From positions 10,068,994-10,132,993 of the forward strand of contig NC_035164.2 of assembly GCF_001659605.2 (NCBI RefSeq): a DNA stretch of 64,000 nucleotides, in the 5' to 3' direction. A program made the position numbers and the translations under genes. This DNA is from Manihot esculenta (taxonomy: Eukaryota > Streptophyta > Magnoliopsida > Malpighiales > Euphorbiaceae). Of this stretch, positions 9,911 through 23,267 are shown piece after piece; positions within the stretch are counted from its first letter, which is position 1; every line of letters starts with the position of its first letter. Below the pieces are notes generated by a model. That model was not told where the DNA came from. It searched no databases and saw nothing but the letters and a program-made list of their open reading frames with translations.

Positions 9911-12212
9911 TGTAACGATCCAAAAATCGAACCGCTACCGGCGCTAGGATCCAGATCGGCTTAAGGCCGCCGAGACCCGTAGCAAGCCTGACATGCAACC
10001 TGTAAACCTGTTTAATCCCATACATGATCAACAACATACATAAAAATTTAAAACTTTTCTTTCATACACCAAACTCAACCTGTGCATGCACTGTACATAA
10101 ACATCATCATAAGCTTTGACCCCTATGTGGGATCTCATCAATGCCCCAATTGGCGATACAACATATGTTGAGTTGGTTTACATAAACATCATAAAACATC
10201 TAAGATCATGTATAAAAAAGGATAACTTACACATTGGGTCAAGCACAATCTCTAATCCTCAAAATCCTTACATACATTACTATTCATAACTTTACATTAT
10301 TTTACAATTTATCATGTCCACACTCTATCTATTACATACACACGACTTCATTACTCTTGCGAACCTCCTAGTCTACCCTGTACCTGCAAACCTGGGGAAT
10401 TTGGGAGAGGGGTGAGCTACTAGAGCCCAGTGAGCAGAATAATAAAACATTTAAAACATATGATAACATGTAATGCATCATATCATAGCTAATCACATCA
10501 AGGATGAACTTGTCACCAATAGCCCTCTATATAGTCCAACTGTGCCAGAACGTAGAATGGGTCTTGGTCTTTCTCTTACATATCATAGCATAACATAACA
10601 GTCCAACTGTGCCAGAACGTAGAATGGGTCCTGGTCTTTCTCTTACATGGTGCCAGCGAACGTAGAATGGGTCCCACTGGTCTTACATTCCGTACTATAC
10701 AAATCACATCGTCACATCATAGATCGAGGGCTATGGATCATCCAACGTTCATCCACATCAATCAACAATAAAGTGTGCAATGCAACAAAATCGTGAATTC
10801 TAATGCAAACAACCTAGTACATCTCATGGCATTCATGATGCGTGAATCATGCTAAAATGTCCATTATTTGCTTTAAAACATAATGAGTTATTCCACTCAC
10901 CTCTGGTAGCTCTGACAATGACTGAAGCAGCTGACTCACTGCTGAGGTCCTCGGTTCCTCGGGTCCGTACCTACACAGGTGGACTCAAATGAGGGACCAA
11001 ACATACATGAACATAACTCTAAACTACTCCCCAAAAACCTCCTAAAACATCATGAAACAATCATAGGAAAACATGTAAAGGAAGGCTGGACAGGGCACTT
11101 TCGGCGGCAGGTTCGGCGGCCGAAAGTCCCTCCAGAGCCGAAAGTCAGGCAGGTTCGGCGGCACCTTCGGCGGCCGAAACTCCCAGACAGAGACGAAACT
11201 CATGCATGTTCGGCGGCACTTTCGGCGGCCGAAACTGCCCTCCAGAGACGAAAGTCCTCTTTCGGGGGCAGGCTTCGGCAGCTGAAGGCTGCCTCCACAA
11301 GCGGGTTCGGCGGCCGAAAGTCCCTTCGGCGGCCGAACCTGAGTTTCTCCAAAGTGGCAGAAACTCAGCTCTAACATGCACAAACGCCTCCCAAACTTTT
11401 CAAACATGCATAAACCTATTCTATAACACTCCCAATCATACACAAACAAGCATACAAGCTCCTAGGGGCTTCAAACCATCAAAAACCCCAACTACAACAC
11501 ATCAAACAACTCACATTGTTCATAAACATTCATAAACCCATAAACCTAACAATAACCTAAACATGCATTTCTACTTCATAAACTTAAATAAAACTTGTTT
11601 AAAACACATTGTAAGCTAGAGATCGGCTCTTACCTCTTGAAGATCGAGAGTAGAGGCGATCTAACTTGGAGTTGGGAGAGATTGAGCTTCTTGAACCTCA
11701 AAGCTCCAAAACTTGCTTTAAACTCGAAAATCTTCAAAACAAAGATGAAAACTTGTGAAAATCGTGAAAGATTTGAAGGAAAGAACTCAAGATCGGTGAG
11801 AGGCGGCAGAGAGCTCACCTTGGTCGAAAATGGGGAAAAAGCTCGCCCGTTTTCGGCTAAGGGACCCCTTTATAGGTGGCTGGCCAGGTCACGTTCGGGA
11901 GCCGAAAGTGCCTCCGCATGCATGCCATGTTCGGCGGCCGAACCTGGATTTCCCTCACTTATGCTTTCGGGGGCCTAAAGCACTCCCCGAAGTGCATGCA
12001 TGTTCGGCGGCCGAACTTGAGGTTCGGCGGCCGAACCTGAGTTTTCCTCCAAGGTTGTTTTCATGCAAAAACTCATTTCCTTTTTACTTAAAACCATGAA
12101 ATACCTTAAAACATTTTATGAAAACATGCTTCTACCCTACTAGAGGCTTCCGACATCCGAGATTCCACCGGACAGTAGGAATTCCGACACCGGAGTCTAG
12201 CCGGGTATTACA
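9911..12212 (-). repeat. E1 3' LTR
   Basis: Read on the minus strand it starts TGTAATACCCGGCTAGACTCC (12212 leftward) and ends GGATCGTTACA at 9911. The promoter-region TATAAAGG is at about 11868-11875, with a palindrome cluster on each side. The subfamily tandem repeat is at 10530-10690 (GTGCCAGAACGTAGAATGGGTC). Relative to the other LTR it has lost one TTCGGCGGCCGAAC unit at the distal site and kept the pair at 12003-12041. Confidence 0.95.
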
Positions 12213-12249
12213 TTCTCCTCCCCTTAAGAACATTCGTCCCCGAATGTTC
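12213..12249 (-). promoter_or_regulatory. E1 polypurine tract with upstream hairpin
   Basis: On the minus strand the tract reads AAGGGGAGGAGAA directly before the 3' LTR (12225-12213). It primes plus-strand synthesis. Immediately upstream lies a perfect 9-bp stem, GAACATTCG/CGAATGTTC, with a four-base loop (12228-12249). The same hairpin sits at this place in E2, E4, E5 and E6. Confidence 0.9.
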
Positions 12250-12319
12250 CTCAACTAGCACATGCAAAGCATACAACATAACATACATATAAAACACATA
12301 AACTCACAAGGAACTAACC

Positions 12320-15300
12320 TTAGAAAAGATAAGGGTATTGCTGGAGCATGGACTCCCGTGTCTCCCGAGTGCATTCTTCCAAATTGTGGTGGTTCCACAG
12401 GACTTTCACCATCGAGATTTCCTTGTTTCTTAGCTTTCTGATCTGGGTGTCTATGATCCATACTGGCTGTTCAACATAAGTGAGATCTTCTTGGATCTCC
12501 ACATCAGGCTCACTAAGAACCTTGCTCGGATCTGACACAAACTTCCTCAACATGGAAACATGGAAAACCGGATGGATTCTCTCCATAGAAGCAGGTAAAT
12601 CCAGCTTGTACGACACATTCCCAATCTTTTGCAAGATTTCAAAGGGTCCGATGTATCGTGGGGCTAGTTTACCTTTCTTCCCAAAGCGAACCACTCCTTT
12701 CATAGGAGACACCTTGAGCAATACCAGATCCCCCTCCTGAAACTCTACCTGTCTTCTGCGGATGTCTGCATAACTCTTCTGTTTGCTTGCAGCAGTCTTG
12801 ATCCTTTCTCTGATTATGGGTACCACCCTACTGGTGATCTCTACTAGTTCAGGCCCTGCTAAGGCCTTTTCTCAAACCTCTTCCCAGCAAACAGGTGATC
12901 TGCACTTCCTCCCATACAAAGCCTCATATGGAGCCATCCCGGTGCTAGCATGATGGCTGTTATTGTAGGCAAACTCCACCAAGGGTAGATGCTGCCTCCA
13001 AGAACCGCCAAAGTCCAGCACACACATTCTAAGCATATCCTCTATGGTCTGGATGGTCCTTTCTGATTGTCCATCCGTCTGTGGATGGAAAGCAGTGCTA
13101 AAATCCAACCTGGTACCCATGGCGTTCTGCAGACTCCGCCAAAACCTGGAGGTGAACTGGGGCCCTCTATCAGACAATATCGAAACAGGAACCCCATGCA
13201 GCCTGACGATCTCATCAACATACACCTGCGCCAACTTGTCCACAAAATAGCCACTTCGGACAGGGATGAAGTGAGCAGATTTGGTGAGTCTGTCCACAAT
13301 CACCCATATGGAGTCCAATCTGTTGGACGCTGCCGGTAACCCCACTACGAAGTCCATAGCTATATTCTCTCATTTCCACTCTGGAATAGGTAGCGGGTTA
13401 AGCATTCCGGCCGGCTTCTGATGTTCCAGCTTCACCCTCTGACACACTTCGCAGGCTGACACAAACTGTGCCACTTCTTTCTTCATAGCTGGCCACCAAT
13501 AAACCTTCTTCAGATCTTGATACATCTTGGTGGCTCCGGGGTGAACGCTGTATCTTGCATTATGAGCCTCTCTCATAATGTCTCCTTTTAGCCCTATGTC
13601 ATCTGGTACACATAGTCTGCTCCCATAGCGGAGGATCCCTTTGCTGTCGAATCTGAACTCACTATCTTTGCCTGACTGAACAGTCCTGGCAATCTTCACT
13701 AACTCTGGGTCCTCATGCTGTTTCTGAGCTACCTGCTCCAGAAAGACGGGTGCCACTCTCATCTGGGCTACCAAAGCACCTGTACCAGACAACTCCAACT
13801 GTAGACCTTCCTCAATGAGCTTGTAAAACTCCTTCACCACTGGCCTCCTCTCTGCTGATATATGGGATAAGCTGCTGAGTGATTTTCGGCTTAAGGCGTC
13901 TGCCACAACATTCGCCTTACCCGGATGGTACTGAATTTTGCAATCATAGTCACTTAGCAGCTCTACCCACCTTCTCTATCTCAAGTTCAAATCTCTTTGA
14001 CTCAGGATGTACTGCAGGCTCTTATGATCTGTGAAGATCTCACATTTTACCCCATAGAGGTAGTGCCTCCACATCTTGAGTGCAAAGATTACTGCTGCCA
14101 TTTCCAGGTCATGTGTGGGGTAATTCAACTCATGCTTCTTCAGCTGTCTAGAAGCATAAGCAATCACCCTTTCATTCTGCATTAACACACAACCCAGTCC
14201 CACACGGGACGCATCACAAAAGACTGTGAAGTCCTCACTGCTAGTTGGCAAAGCTAACATTGGTGCCGATGTTAATCTCTTTTTAAGCTCTTCAAAACTC
14301 TCTTCGCACTGGTCGGTCCACACAAACTTCTGATTCTTCCTGGTTAACCTGGTCAGAGGAGCTGTAATCTTTGAGAAGTCCTGAACGAACCTCCTGTAGT
14401 AACCTGCCAAACCCAAGAAACTTCTAATCTCTGTCACTGAAGTGGGTCTAGGCCAGTTCGCCACAGCTTCTATCCTCTTGAGGTCCACCTCTATCCCATT
14501 TCCTGACACTACATGCCCCAAGAATGAAATGCTCCTCAGCCATAACTCACACTTAGAGAACTTGGCATACAAGCCATGTTCCCTCAAGGTCTGCAGAACT
14601 AACCTCAGATGATGGGCATGCTCCTCTGCATTCCTGGAATACACTAAGATATCATCTATGAAGACAATAACAAAGTGATCCAGGTATTGGCTAAACACTC
14701 TGTTCATGAGATCCATGAATGTTGCAGGGGCATTAGTTAACCCGAACGGCATTACAAGGAACTCAAAATGCCAATATCTGGTCTTGAAAGCTGTCTTTGG
14801 CACATCTTCTTCTCTTATCCTTAGCTGATGGTACCCCGATCTCAGATCTATTTTGGAGAAACAACCCGCTCCGGCTAGCTGGTCGAATAGATCATCGATC
14901 CTTGGCGGAGGGTACCTATTCTTGGTAGTGACTTTGTTCAACTACCTGTAGTCGATACAAAGTCTGAGGGACCCATCCTTCTTCTTTACAAACAAGACTG
15001 GAGCACCCCAAGGTGAGGTACTCGGTCGGATGAAGCCCTTTTCTACCAACTCTTGTAACTGCTCTTTCAACTCCTTCAACTCGGCTGGAACCATCCTGTA
15101 GGGAGGGATAGAGATCGGTCTAGTTCCAGGCACCAACTCTATCTCGAACTCTATCTCCCTAGCAGGTGGTAAACCTGGAAGCTCGTCTGGAAAAACATCC
15201 TGAAATTCTCTGACAACTAGCACTGAGGCTGGCTCCCTGACCTGACCATCTAGCTCTCTCACATGAGCTAAATACCCCTGACATCCCTTCCTAAGCAACC

Positions 15301-17299
15301 TACGAGCCTGAAGAGCTGATATCAGACCTCTAGGTGTACCCCTCTTGTCTCCTCTGAAGACGACCTCTGACCCGTTCTGATCTCTGAACCTGACTACCTT
15401 GTCTCTGCACTCCAAGGTAGCACCATGGGTAGATAGCCATTCCATCCCTAGAATGACGTCAAAGTCTGTCAAATCTAGAACCACAAGGTCGGCGGAGAGG
15501 CATCTTCCCTCAACAAAAACTAGACTGTACTGGCAGACTGACTCTGCCACTGACGGGTCACACTTGGGTCCACTGACACATAGAGGACACTCTAACCCAG
15601 AGACTATCAGACCCAACCTCTCAACGGCTCTCGGAGCAATAAAAGAATGAGATGCACCCGGGTCCATTAATGCATACACATCAGAACACCCAATGACGAG
15701 ATTACCTGACACCACGGTGTTGGATGTGTTAGCCTCCTGCTGAGTCATGGTGAAGATCCTGGCTGGAGCTGATGGACCTTCACCTCGGGAACCAGAAGAA
15801 GAGGCTGCCCCTCTCCCTCTACCTCTGCCACTGCCCTGAGTTGTGGCTGGAGCTGCTGGCTGTGCCACACTACCAGAAGCTGTCTGCTGGGGCTGGCCCA
15901 TAAAAGGTGCTCTAGGACACTCCCGAGCCATGTGTCCCTCCTGTCCACATCTGAAACATGTATTAGTCCCAGCCCGACACACTCCCTTATGTGGCCTCCC
16001 ACACCTTAGGCATTCTGTACCATCTGAGCCTGAGCTCGAGCCACCGCCAAATCCCAGACCGGATTTCAACTTACTCCAAAACTTGTTCTTCTTCGGCTTC
16101 TTGGTGGTGTTATTCCACCTCTTGCTACCTGAGCTCTGAGAAGAGAGACCTGGCCCTCCTCTGCCTGGGGTCTTAACCCCTGAAGACTGGGTCACTGACT
16201 GCTTCACTGACCCCTCAACTATAGCACTCGCCTCCATCCTTCGAGCCATATCCACCACAGTGTGGAAACTTTCCCTCTCAACTGACTGAATCAAAGAGGA
16301 GTACCTAGAATGCAGCTTCATAACATATCTTTTGGCTTTCTTCGAATCTGTATCTAGAGCTTGCCCTGAAAAAGGCAATAGCTCCAAGAATTTATCCGTG
16401 AACTCCTCTACACTCATGTGTTCTGTCTGCCTCAGCTGTTCAAACTCAATCATCTTCAATTCTCTGGAACTGTCTGGAAAAGCCCATCCAGCGAACTCAT
16501 TTGCAAATTCCTCCCATGTCATGCCGTCTAGTCTCGGGTCCACATAACACTTGAACCATTCTCGTGCCTTTTTGCACTTTAAAGTGAACCCTGCCATCTG
16601 AATGGCCCTGCTGTCATCTGCCCCTAGCTCATCAGTTATTGTCTTCACTACTCTCAGGTACTCAAAGGGATCATCCCCTGATTTGTATTTGGGAGCATCC
16701 AGCTTAAGGTAATCTGTCATCTTTACTTTGCTCCCACCGGCTGAGCTAGGTCTAGAAGGTTGAGTAACTGGGGCTGCTGGTTCTGTAGGTGGTGGAGGTG
16801 GGGGTGCAGCATTCCCCGAGGTGGGGTTTGCCGGGTAAGGATAGAAGGGTGAGGGTGGATAAGCTGGGTACTGTGTGTAAGGTGGATAGAAAGGTGGATA
16901 AGGCATGTAGGTAGGGTAGGGGTTAAAGCTGGAATAATCCGATGTGCCTCCCATCGGATACCCTGAACCCTGTGGGAAGGGTGGATAATGAGATGGAAAA
17001 CCATACCCCGAGGCCTGAGCGCCACCCTGTGACTCCCCTGTCCCTTCTTCCGCCATGCTGACATCCAGATTCCCATCCCTCCTCTGATCCTCTTCCATAA
17101 CCTCCCTCACATCTCAAGAACTTCCTCCTCTATCTGTCCCCCTTCTGCTAGCATCAAAAGACCTTCTAGGGTCCTTTGACACTCTTTCTCTATTTGATCT
17201 ACATGACATTGCCCTAGGCAATGCAGGAGGACGGGCGCTCGTGCCCTCATCCTCAGGTGGTACTCCAGTCAATCTTGCAGATCGACGGGTTCCTCTCAT
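12320..17299 (-). pseudogene. gag-pol: E1 gag-pol polyprotein with five premature stops
   Basis: One frame of 1660 codons runs from ATG at 17299 ([10 protein letters not shown]) to TAA at 12320-12322. The order is: gag with a Pro/Tyr-rich stretch, capsid, two CCHC-type knuckles ([12 protein letters not shown] and [14 protein letters not shown]), protease with DPGAS, reverse transcriptase with FIDDIL (about 14655), RNase H, integrase with HHCC and DDE residues, and a C-terminal chromodomain ending in [12 protein letters not shown]. In-frame stops lie at 17114-17116 (TGA), 14942-14944 (TAG, was CAG), 13976-13978 (TAG, was CAG), 13370-13372 (TGA, was TGG) and 12872-12874 (TGA, was a glycine codon). 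There are no frameshifts. It would supply all replication proteins if intact. Confidence 0.93.
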
Positions 17300-17553
17300 T
17301 TTGTTTTCTGAAAAATAGTACACATCATACAAACATTAGCATCATATGGTTCATGTGGAAACACATGAACCCGCATCACATATATATCATTCATATCATA
17401 GCATCAATGCACATGTATATAATCATGGCATTTCACATCATCATACAAGACAGGACTCAACATCCTATCCTAGTGGACATGATCTTCCTATTGTGCTTGA
17501 CCTTCTAGAACATCTATGAGCCCGACACTCTAGGTCTGATCCTATGAACCTAG

Positions 17554-17566
17554 GGCTCTGATACCA
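17554..17566 (-). promoter_or_regulatory. E1 primer-binding site, tRNA-iMet type
   Basis: The minus strand reads TGGTATCAGAGCC three bases after the 5' LTR end at 17570. The untranslated leader runs from here to 17300 and ends in a T-rich CAG acceptor-like site next to the gag ATG. Confidence 0.9.
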
Positions 17567-17569
17567 TTC

Positions 17570-19873
17570 TGTAACGATCCAAAAATCGGACCGCTACCGG
17601 CGCTAGGATCCAGATCGGCTTAAGGCCGCCGAGACCCGTAGCAAGCCTAACATGAAACCTGTAAACCTGTTTAATCCCATACATGATCAACAACATATAT
17701 AAAAATTTAAAACTTTTCTTTCATACACCAAACTCAACCTGTGCATGCACTGTACATAAACATCATCATAAGCTTTGACCCCTATGTGGGATCTCATCAA
17801 TGCCCCAATGGGCAATACAACATATGTTGAGTTGGTTTACATAAACATCATAAAACATCTAAGATCATGTATAAAAAAGGATACCTTACACATTGGGTCA
17901 AGCACAATCTCTAATCCTCAAAATCTTTACATACATTACTATTCATAACTTTACATTATTTTACAATTTATCATGTCCACACTCTATCTATTACATACAC
18001 ACGACTTCATTACTCTTGCGAACCTCCTGGTCTACCCTGTACCTGCAAACCTGGGGAATTTGGGAGAGGGGTGAGCTACTAGAGCCCAGTGAGCAGAATA
18101 ATAAAACATTTAAAACATATGATAACATGTAATGCATCATATCACAACTAATCACATCAAGGATGAACTTGTCACCAATAGCCCTCTACATAGTCCAACT
18201 GTGCCAGAACGTAGAATGGGTCCTGGTCTTTCTCTTACATATCATAGCATAACATAACAGTCCAACTGTGCCAGAACGTAGAATGGGTCCTGGTCTTTCT
18301 CTTACATGGTGCCAGCGAACGTAGAATGGGTCCCACTGGTCTTACATTTTGTACTATACAAATCACATCGTCACATCATAGATCGAGGGCTATGGATCAT
18401 CCAACGTTCATCCACATCAATCAACAATAAAGTGTGCAATGCAACAAAATCGTGAATTCTAATGCAAACAACCTAGTACATCTCATGGCATTCATGATGC
18501 GTGAATCATGCTAAAATGTCCATTATTTGCTTTAAAACGTAATGAGTTATTCCACTCACCTCTGGATAGCTCTGACCAAACACTGGAGCAGCTGACTCAC
18601 TGCTGAGGTCCTCGGTTCCTCGGGTCCGAACCTACACAGGTGGACTCAAATGAGGGACCAAACATACATGAACATAACTCTAAACTACTCCCCAAAAACC
18701 TCCTAAAACATCATGAAACAATCATAGGAAAACATGTAAAGGAAGGCTGGACAGGGCACTTTCGGCGGCAGGTTCGGCGGCCGAAAGTCCCTCCAGAGCC
18801 GAAAGTCAGGCAGGTTCGGCGGCACCTTCGGCGGCCGAAACTCCCAGACAGAGACGAAACTCATGCATGTTCGGCAGCACTTTCGGCGACCGAAACTGCC
18901 CTCCAGAGACGAAAGTCCTCTTTCGAGGACAGGCTTCGGCAGCCGAAGGCTGCCTCCACAAGCGGGTTCGGCGGCCGAAAGTCCCTTCGGCGGCCGAACC
19001 TGAGTTTCTCCAAAGTGGCAGAAACTCAGCTCTAACATGCACAAACACCTCCCAAACTTTTCTAACATGCATAAACCTATTCTATAACACTCCCAATCAT
19101 ACACAAACAAGCATACAAGCTCCTAGGGGCTTCAAACCATCAAAAACCCCAACTACAACACATCAAACAACTCACATTGTTCATAAACATTCATAAACCC
19201 ATAAACCTAACAATAACCTAAACATGCATTTCTACTTCATAAACTTGAATAAAACTTGTTTAAAACACATTGTAAGCTAGAGATCGGCTCTTACCTCTTG
19301 AAGATCGAGAGTAGAGGCGATCTAACTTGGAGTTGGGAGAGATTGAGCTTCTTGAACCTCAAAGCTCCAAAACTTGCTTTAAACTCGAAAATCTTCAAAA
19401 CAAAGATGAAAACTTGTGAAAATCGTGAAAGATTTGAAGGAAAGAACTCAAGATCGGTGAGAGGCGGCAGAGAGCTCACCTTGGCCGAAAATGGGGAAAA
19501 AGCTCACCCGTTTTCGGCTAAGGGACCCCTTTATAGGTGGCTGGCCAGGCCACGTTCGGGAGCCGAAAGTGCCTCCGCATGCATGCCATGTTCGGCGGCC
19601 GAACTTGAGGTTCGACGGCCGAACCTGGATTTCCCTCACTTATGCTTTCGGGGGCCTAAAGCACTCCCCGAAGTGCATGCATGTTCGGCGGCCGAACCTG
19701 AGTTTTCCTCCAAGGTTGTTTTCATGCAAAAACTCATTTCCTTTTTACTTAAAACCATGAAATACCTTAAAACATTTTATGAAAACATGCTTCTACCCTA
19801 CTAGAGGCTTCCGACATCCGAGATTCCACCGGACGGTAGGAATTCCGACACCGGAGTCTAGCCGGGTATTACA
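17570..19873 (-). repeat. E1 5' LTR
   Basis: It is highly similar to 9911-12212, with scattered base differences and an almost equal length. Its proximal palindrome pair (19588-19626) is intact while the distal pair is reduced to one unit, the opposite of the partner LTR. The terminal CAGCC duplication follows at 19874. Confidence 0.95.
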
Positions 19874-19878
19874 CAGCC

Positions 19879-22800
19879 TATCATGGGAGGAGTTTGCAAA
19901 TGAGTTTGCAGGATGGGCTTTCTCTGGCAGTTCAAGAGAGCTGAAAATGATTGAGTTTGAGCAGTTGAGGCAGACGGAGGAGATGAGTGTAGATGAATAC
20001 ACAGATAGGTTCTTGGAGCTGTTGCCGTTTGCAGGGCAAAATCTGGACACAGATTAGAAGAAGGCTAGGAGGTATATCATGAGGCTTCATTCCAGGTATT
20101 CCTCCTTGATTCAGTCAGCAGAGAGGGAGAGTTTCCATGCCTTTATGGATATGGCTCGGAGGATGGAGGCTAGTGCAATCATCGAAGGGAAAGTTAAGCA
20201 GTCAGTAGCACAGCCTTCTGGTTCCAAAACCCCAGGTGGGGGAAGGTTAGACCCTTCTTCTCTGAGTTCAGGCAGTAAGAGGTGGAGCAATACCACCAAG
20301 AAGTCAAAGAAGAACAACTTCTGGAACAAGATCAAGTCCGGTCTGGGATTAGGAAGTGGCTCGAGCTTAGGAGCAGATAATGCAGTATGTAGGAAGTGTG
20401 GGAAGCCGCACAAGGGTGTATGTCTGGTTGGGACGACAACCTGCTTCAGATGTGGGCAGGAGGGACACATGGCTCGGGAGTGTCCTAGAGCAGCTTTTAT
20501 GGCACAGTCTCAGCAGACAGCTTCTGGTAGTGTGGCTCAGCCAGCAGCTCCAGCTGCGACTCAGGCTAGTGGCAGAGGCAGAGGGAGAGGGGCAGCCTCT
20601 TCTTCAGAGGGTTTCAGAGGTGAAGGTCCATCAGCTCCAGCATGGATCTTCACCATGACACAACAGGAGGCAAATGCATCGAACACCGTGGTGGCATGTA
20701 ATCTCATCATTGGTTGCTCGGATGTTTATGCCTTAATGGACCCTGGTGCATCTCATTCTTTCATTGCTCCGAGGGTCGTCGAGAGATTGGGTTTGATGGT
20801 CTCTGGGTTAGAGTGTCCCCTATGGGTCAGTGGACCCAAGTGTGACCCGTCAGTGGCAGAGTCAGTCTGCCAGTGTAGTCCAGTTTTTGTTGAGGGGAGA
20901 TGCCTTTCTGCCGACCTTGTGGTTCTAGATTTGACAGATCTTGACGTCATTCTAGGGATGGATTGGCTATCTACCCATGGTGCTACCTTGGACTGCAGAG
21001 ACAAGGTAGTCAAGTTCAGATGTCAGGATGGGTCAGAGGTTGTCTTCAGAGGAGATAGGGGGAGTACACCTAGAGGTTTGATATCAGCCCTTCAGGCTCG
21101 TAGGCTACTCAGGAGGGGTTGTCAGGGTTTTCTAGCTCATGTGAGAGAGCTGGATAGTCAGGTCAGAGAGCCCGCCTCAGTGCCCCTGGTCAGAGAGTTC
21201 TTAGATGTTTTCCCAGACGAGCTGCTAGGTTTACCACCTGCTAGGGAGATAGAGTTTGAAATTGAGTTGATGCCTGGAACCAGACCGATCTCTATCCCTC
21301 CCTATAGGATGGCACCAGCAGAATTGAAAGAGCTTAAGGAGCAGTTGCAAGAGTTGGTAGATAGAGGCTTCATCCGACCGAGTACCTCACCTTGGGGTGC
21401 TCCAGTGCTGTTTGTGAGAAAGAAGGATGGATCCCTCAGACTTTGTATCGACTATAGGCAGTTGAACAAGGTCACTACCAAGAATAAGTACCCGTTGCCA
21501 AGGATCGACGATCTATTCGACCAGTTAGCAGGAGCAGGTTGTTTCTCCAAAATAGATCTGAGATCGGGGTATCATCAGCTGAGGATAAGAGAAGAGGATG
21601 TACCGAAGACAGTATTCAGGACCAGATATGGGCACTATGAGTTCCTTGTGATGCCGTTCGGGTTAACCAATGCCCCTGCAGCATTCATGGATCTCATGAA
21701 CAGAGTTTTCAGTCAATACCTGGATCACTTTGTTATTGTCTTCATAGATGATATTTTAGTGTATTCCAGGAATGCAGAGGAGCATGCCCATCATCTGAGG
21801 TTAGTTCTGCAGACCTTGAGGGAACATGGCTTGTATGCCAAGTTCTCCAAGTGTGAGTTCTGGCTGAGGAACATTTCATTCTTGGGGCACGTTGTGTCAG
21901 AAAATGGAATCGAGGTAGACCCCAAGAAAGTGGAAGCTGTAGCTAACTGGCCTAGACCCACTATAGTGACAGAGATCAAGAGCTTCTTGGGTTTGGCAGG
22001 TTACTACAGGAGGTTCGTCCAGGACTTCTCTAAGATTGCAGCTCCTATGACCAGACTGACTAAGAAGAACCAGAGGTTTGTGTGGATCGACCAGTGTGAA
22101 GAAAGCTTTGAGGAGCTCAAGAAGAGATTGACTTCAGCACCAGTGTTAGCTCTGCCAACTAGTAATGAAGACTTCACAGTTTTCTGTGATGCGTCCCGTA
22201 TGGGACTGGGTTGTGTGCTGATGCAGAATGAAAGGGTGATTGCTTATGCTTCTAGGCAGCTGAAGAAGCACGAGTTGAATTACCCTACACATGACCTAGA
22301 AATGGCAGCGGTAATCTTTGCACTCAAGATGTGGAGGCATTACCTTTATGGGGTAAAATGTGAGATCTTCACAGATCATAAAAGCCTGCAATACATCCTG
22401 AGTCAAGGAGAGCTGAATTTGAGGCAGAAAAGATGGGTAGAACTGCTCAGTGACTATGATTGCAAGATCCAGTACCATCCGGGTAAGGCGAATGTTGTGG
22501 CAGACGCCTTAAGCCGGAAATCACTTGGCAGTTTGTCCCATATTTCAGTAGAGAGGAGGCCAGTAGTGAGGGAGTTCTTCGAGCTCATTAATGAAGGTCT
22601 ACAGTTGGAGTTGTTTGGTACAGGTGCTTTGATAGCCCAGATGACAGTGGCACCCATGTTTCTAGAGCAGGTGGCTTAGAAACAGCACGAGGACCCAGAG
22701 TTAGTAAAGATTGCCAAGACTGTTCAGTCAGGCAAGAATGAAGAGTTCAGATTTGACAGCAAGGGGATCCTCCGCTATGGGAATAGATTGTGTGTACCAG

Positions 22801-23267
22801 ATGACGTGGGACTGAAGGGAGACATTATGAGAGAGGCTCATAATGCCAGGTACAGTGTTCACCCTGGAGCCACCAAAATGTATCAAGATCTGAAGAGAGT
22901 GTATTGGTGGCCAGCTATGAAAAGAGAAGTGGCACAGTTCGTGTCAGCCTGCGAAATATGTCAGAGGGTGAAGCTGGAACATCAGAAGCCGGCTGGAATG
23001 CTTAACCCACTACTTATTCCAGAGTGGAAATGGGAGAATATAGCTATGGACTTCGTGGTGGGGCTACCGGCGGCGTCCAACAGATTGGACTCCATATGGG
23101 TGATTGTGGACAGACTGACCAAATCTGCTCACTTCATCCCTGTCAGGAGTGGCTATTCTATGGACAAGTTGGCGCAGGTGTATGTAGATGAGGTTGTCAG
23201 GCTGCATGGGGTTCCTGTTTCAATAGTGTCTGATAGAGGACCCCAGTTCACCTCCAAGTTTTGGCGG
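19879..23267 (+). pseudogene. gag-pol: E2 gag-pol, middle part (capsid end to integrase)
   Basis: The frame resumes exactly where gag was split ([14 protein letters not shown]). It covers the rest of capsid, two zinc knuckles ([12 protein letters not shown] and [14 protein letters not shown], about 20390-20485), protease (DPGAS, about 20742), reverse transcriptase (FIDDIL, about 21744), RNase H (ending [10 protein letters not shown], about 22495), the HHCC zinc site and the first two catalytic aspartates of integrase (MDFVVGLP, then SDRGPQFTS). TAG stops at 20055-20057 and 22677-22679 both replace CAG codons. The piece ends at 23267 where the solo LTR entered, after FTSKFWR. Confidence 0.92.

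Larger units (their letters stand above)
9911..19873 (-). mobile_element. E1: complete minus-strand Tekay-like gypsy element inside E2 gag
   Basis: Both LTRs (9911-12212 and 17570-19873) are full length and start and end TG..CA. The flanking duplications CAGCC at 9906-9910 and 19874-19878 match exactly. Internal parts in transcriptional order (right to left) are the primer site (17554-17566), gag-pol (17299-12320), hairpin and polypurine tract (12249-12213). Gag-pol is one frame but carries five premature stops, so the element is structurally complete and coding-dead. It inserted into the capsid coding region of a related element, so it is younger than E2. Confidence 0.95.
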
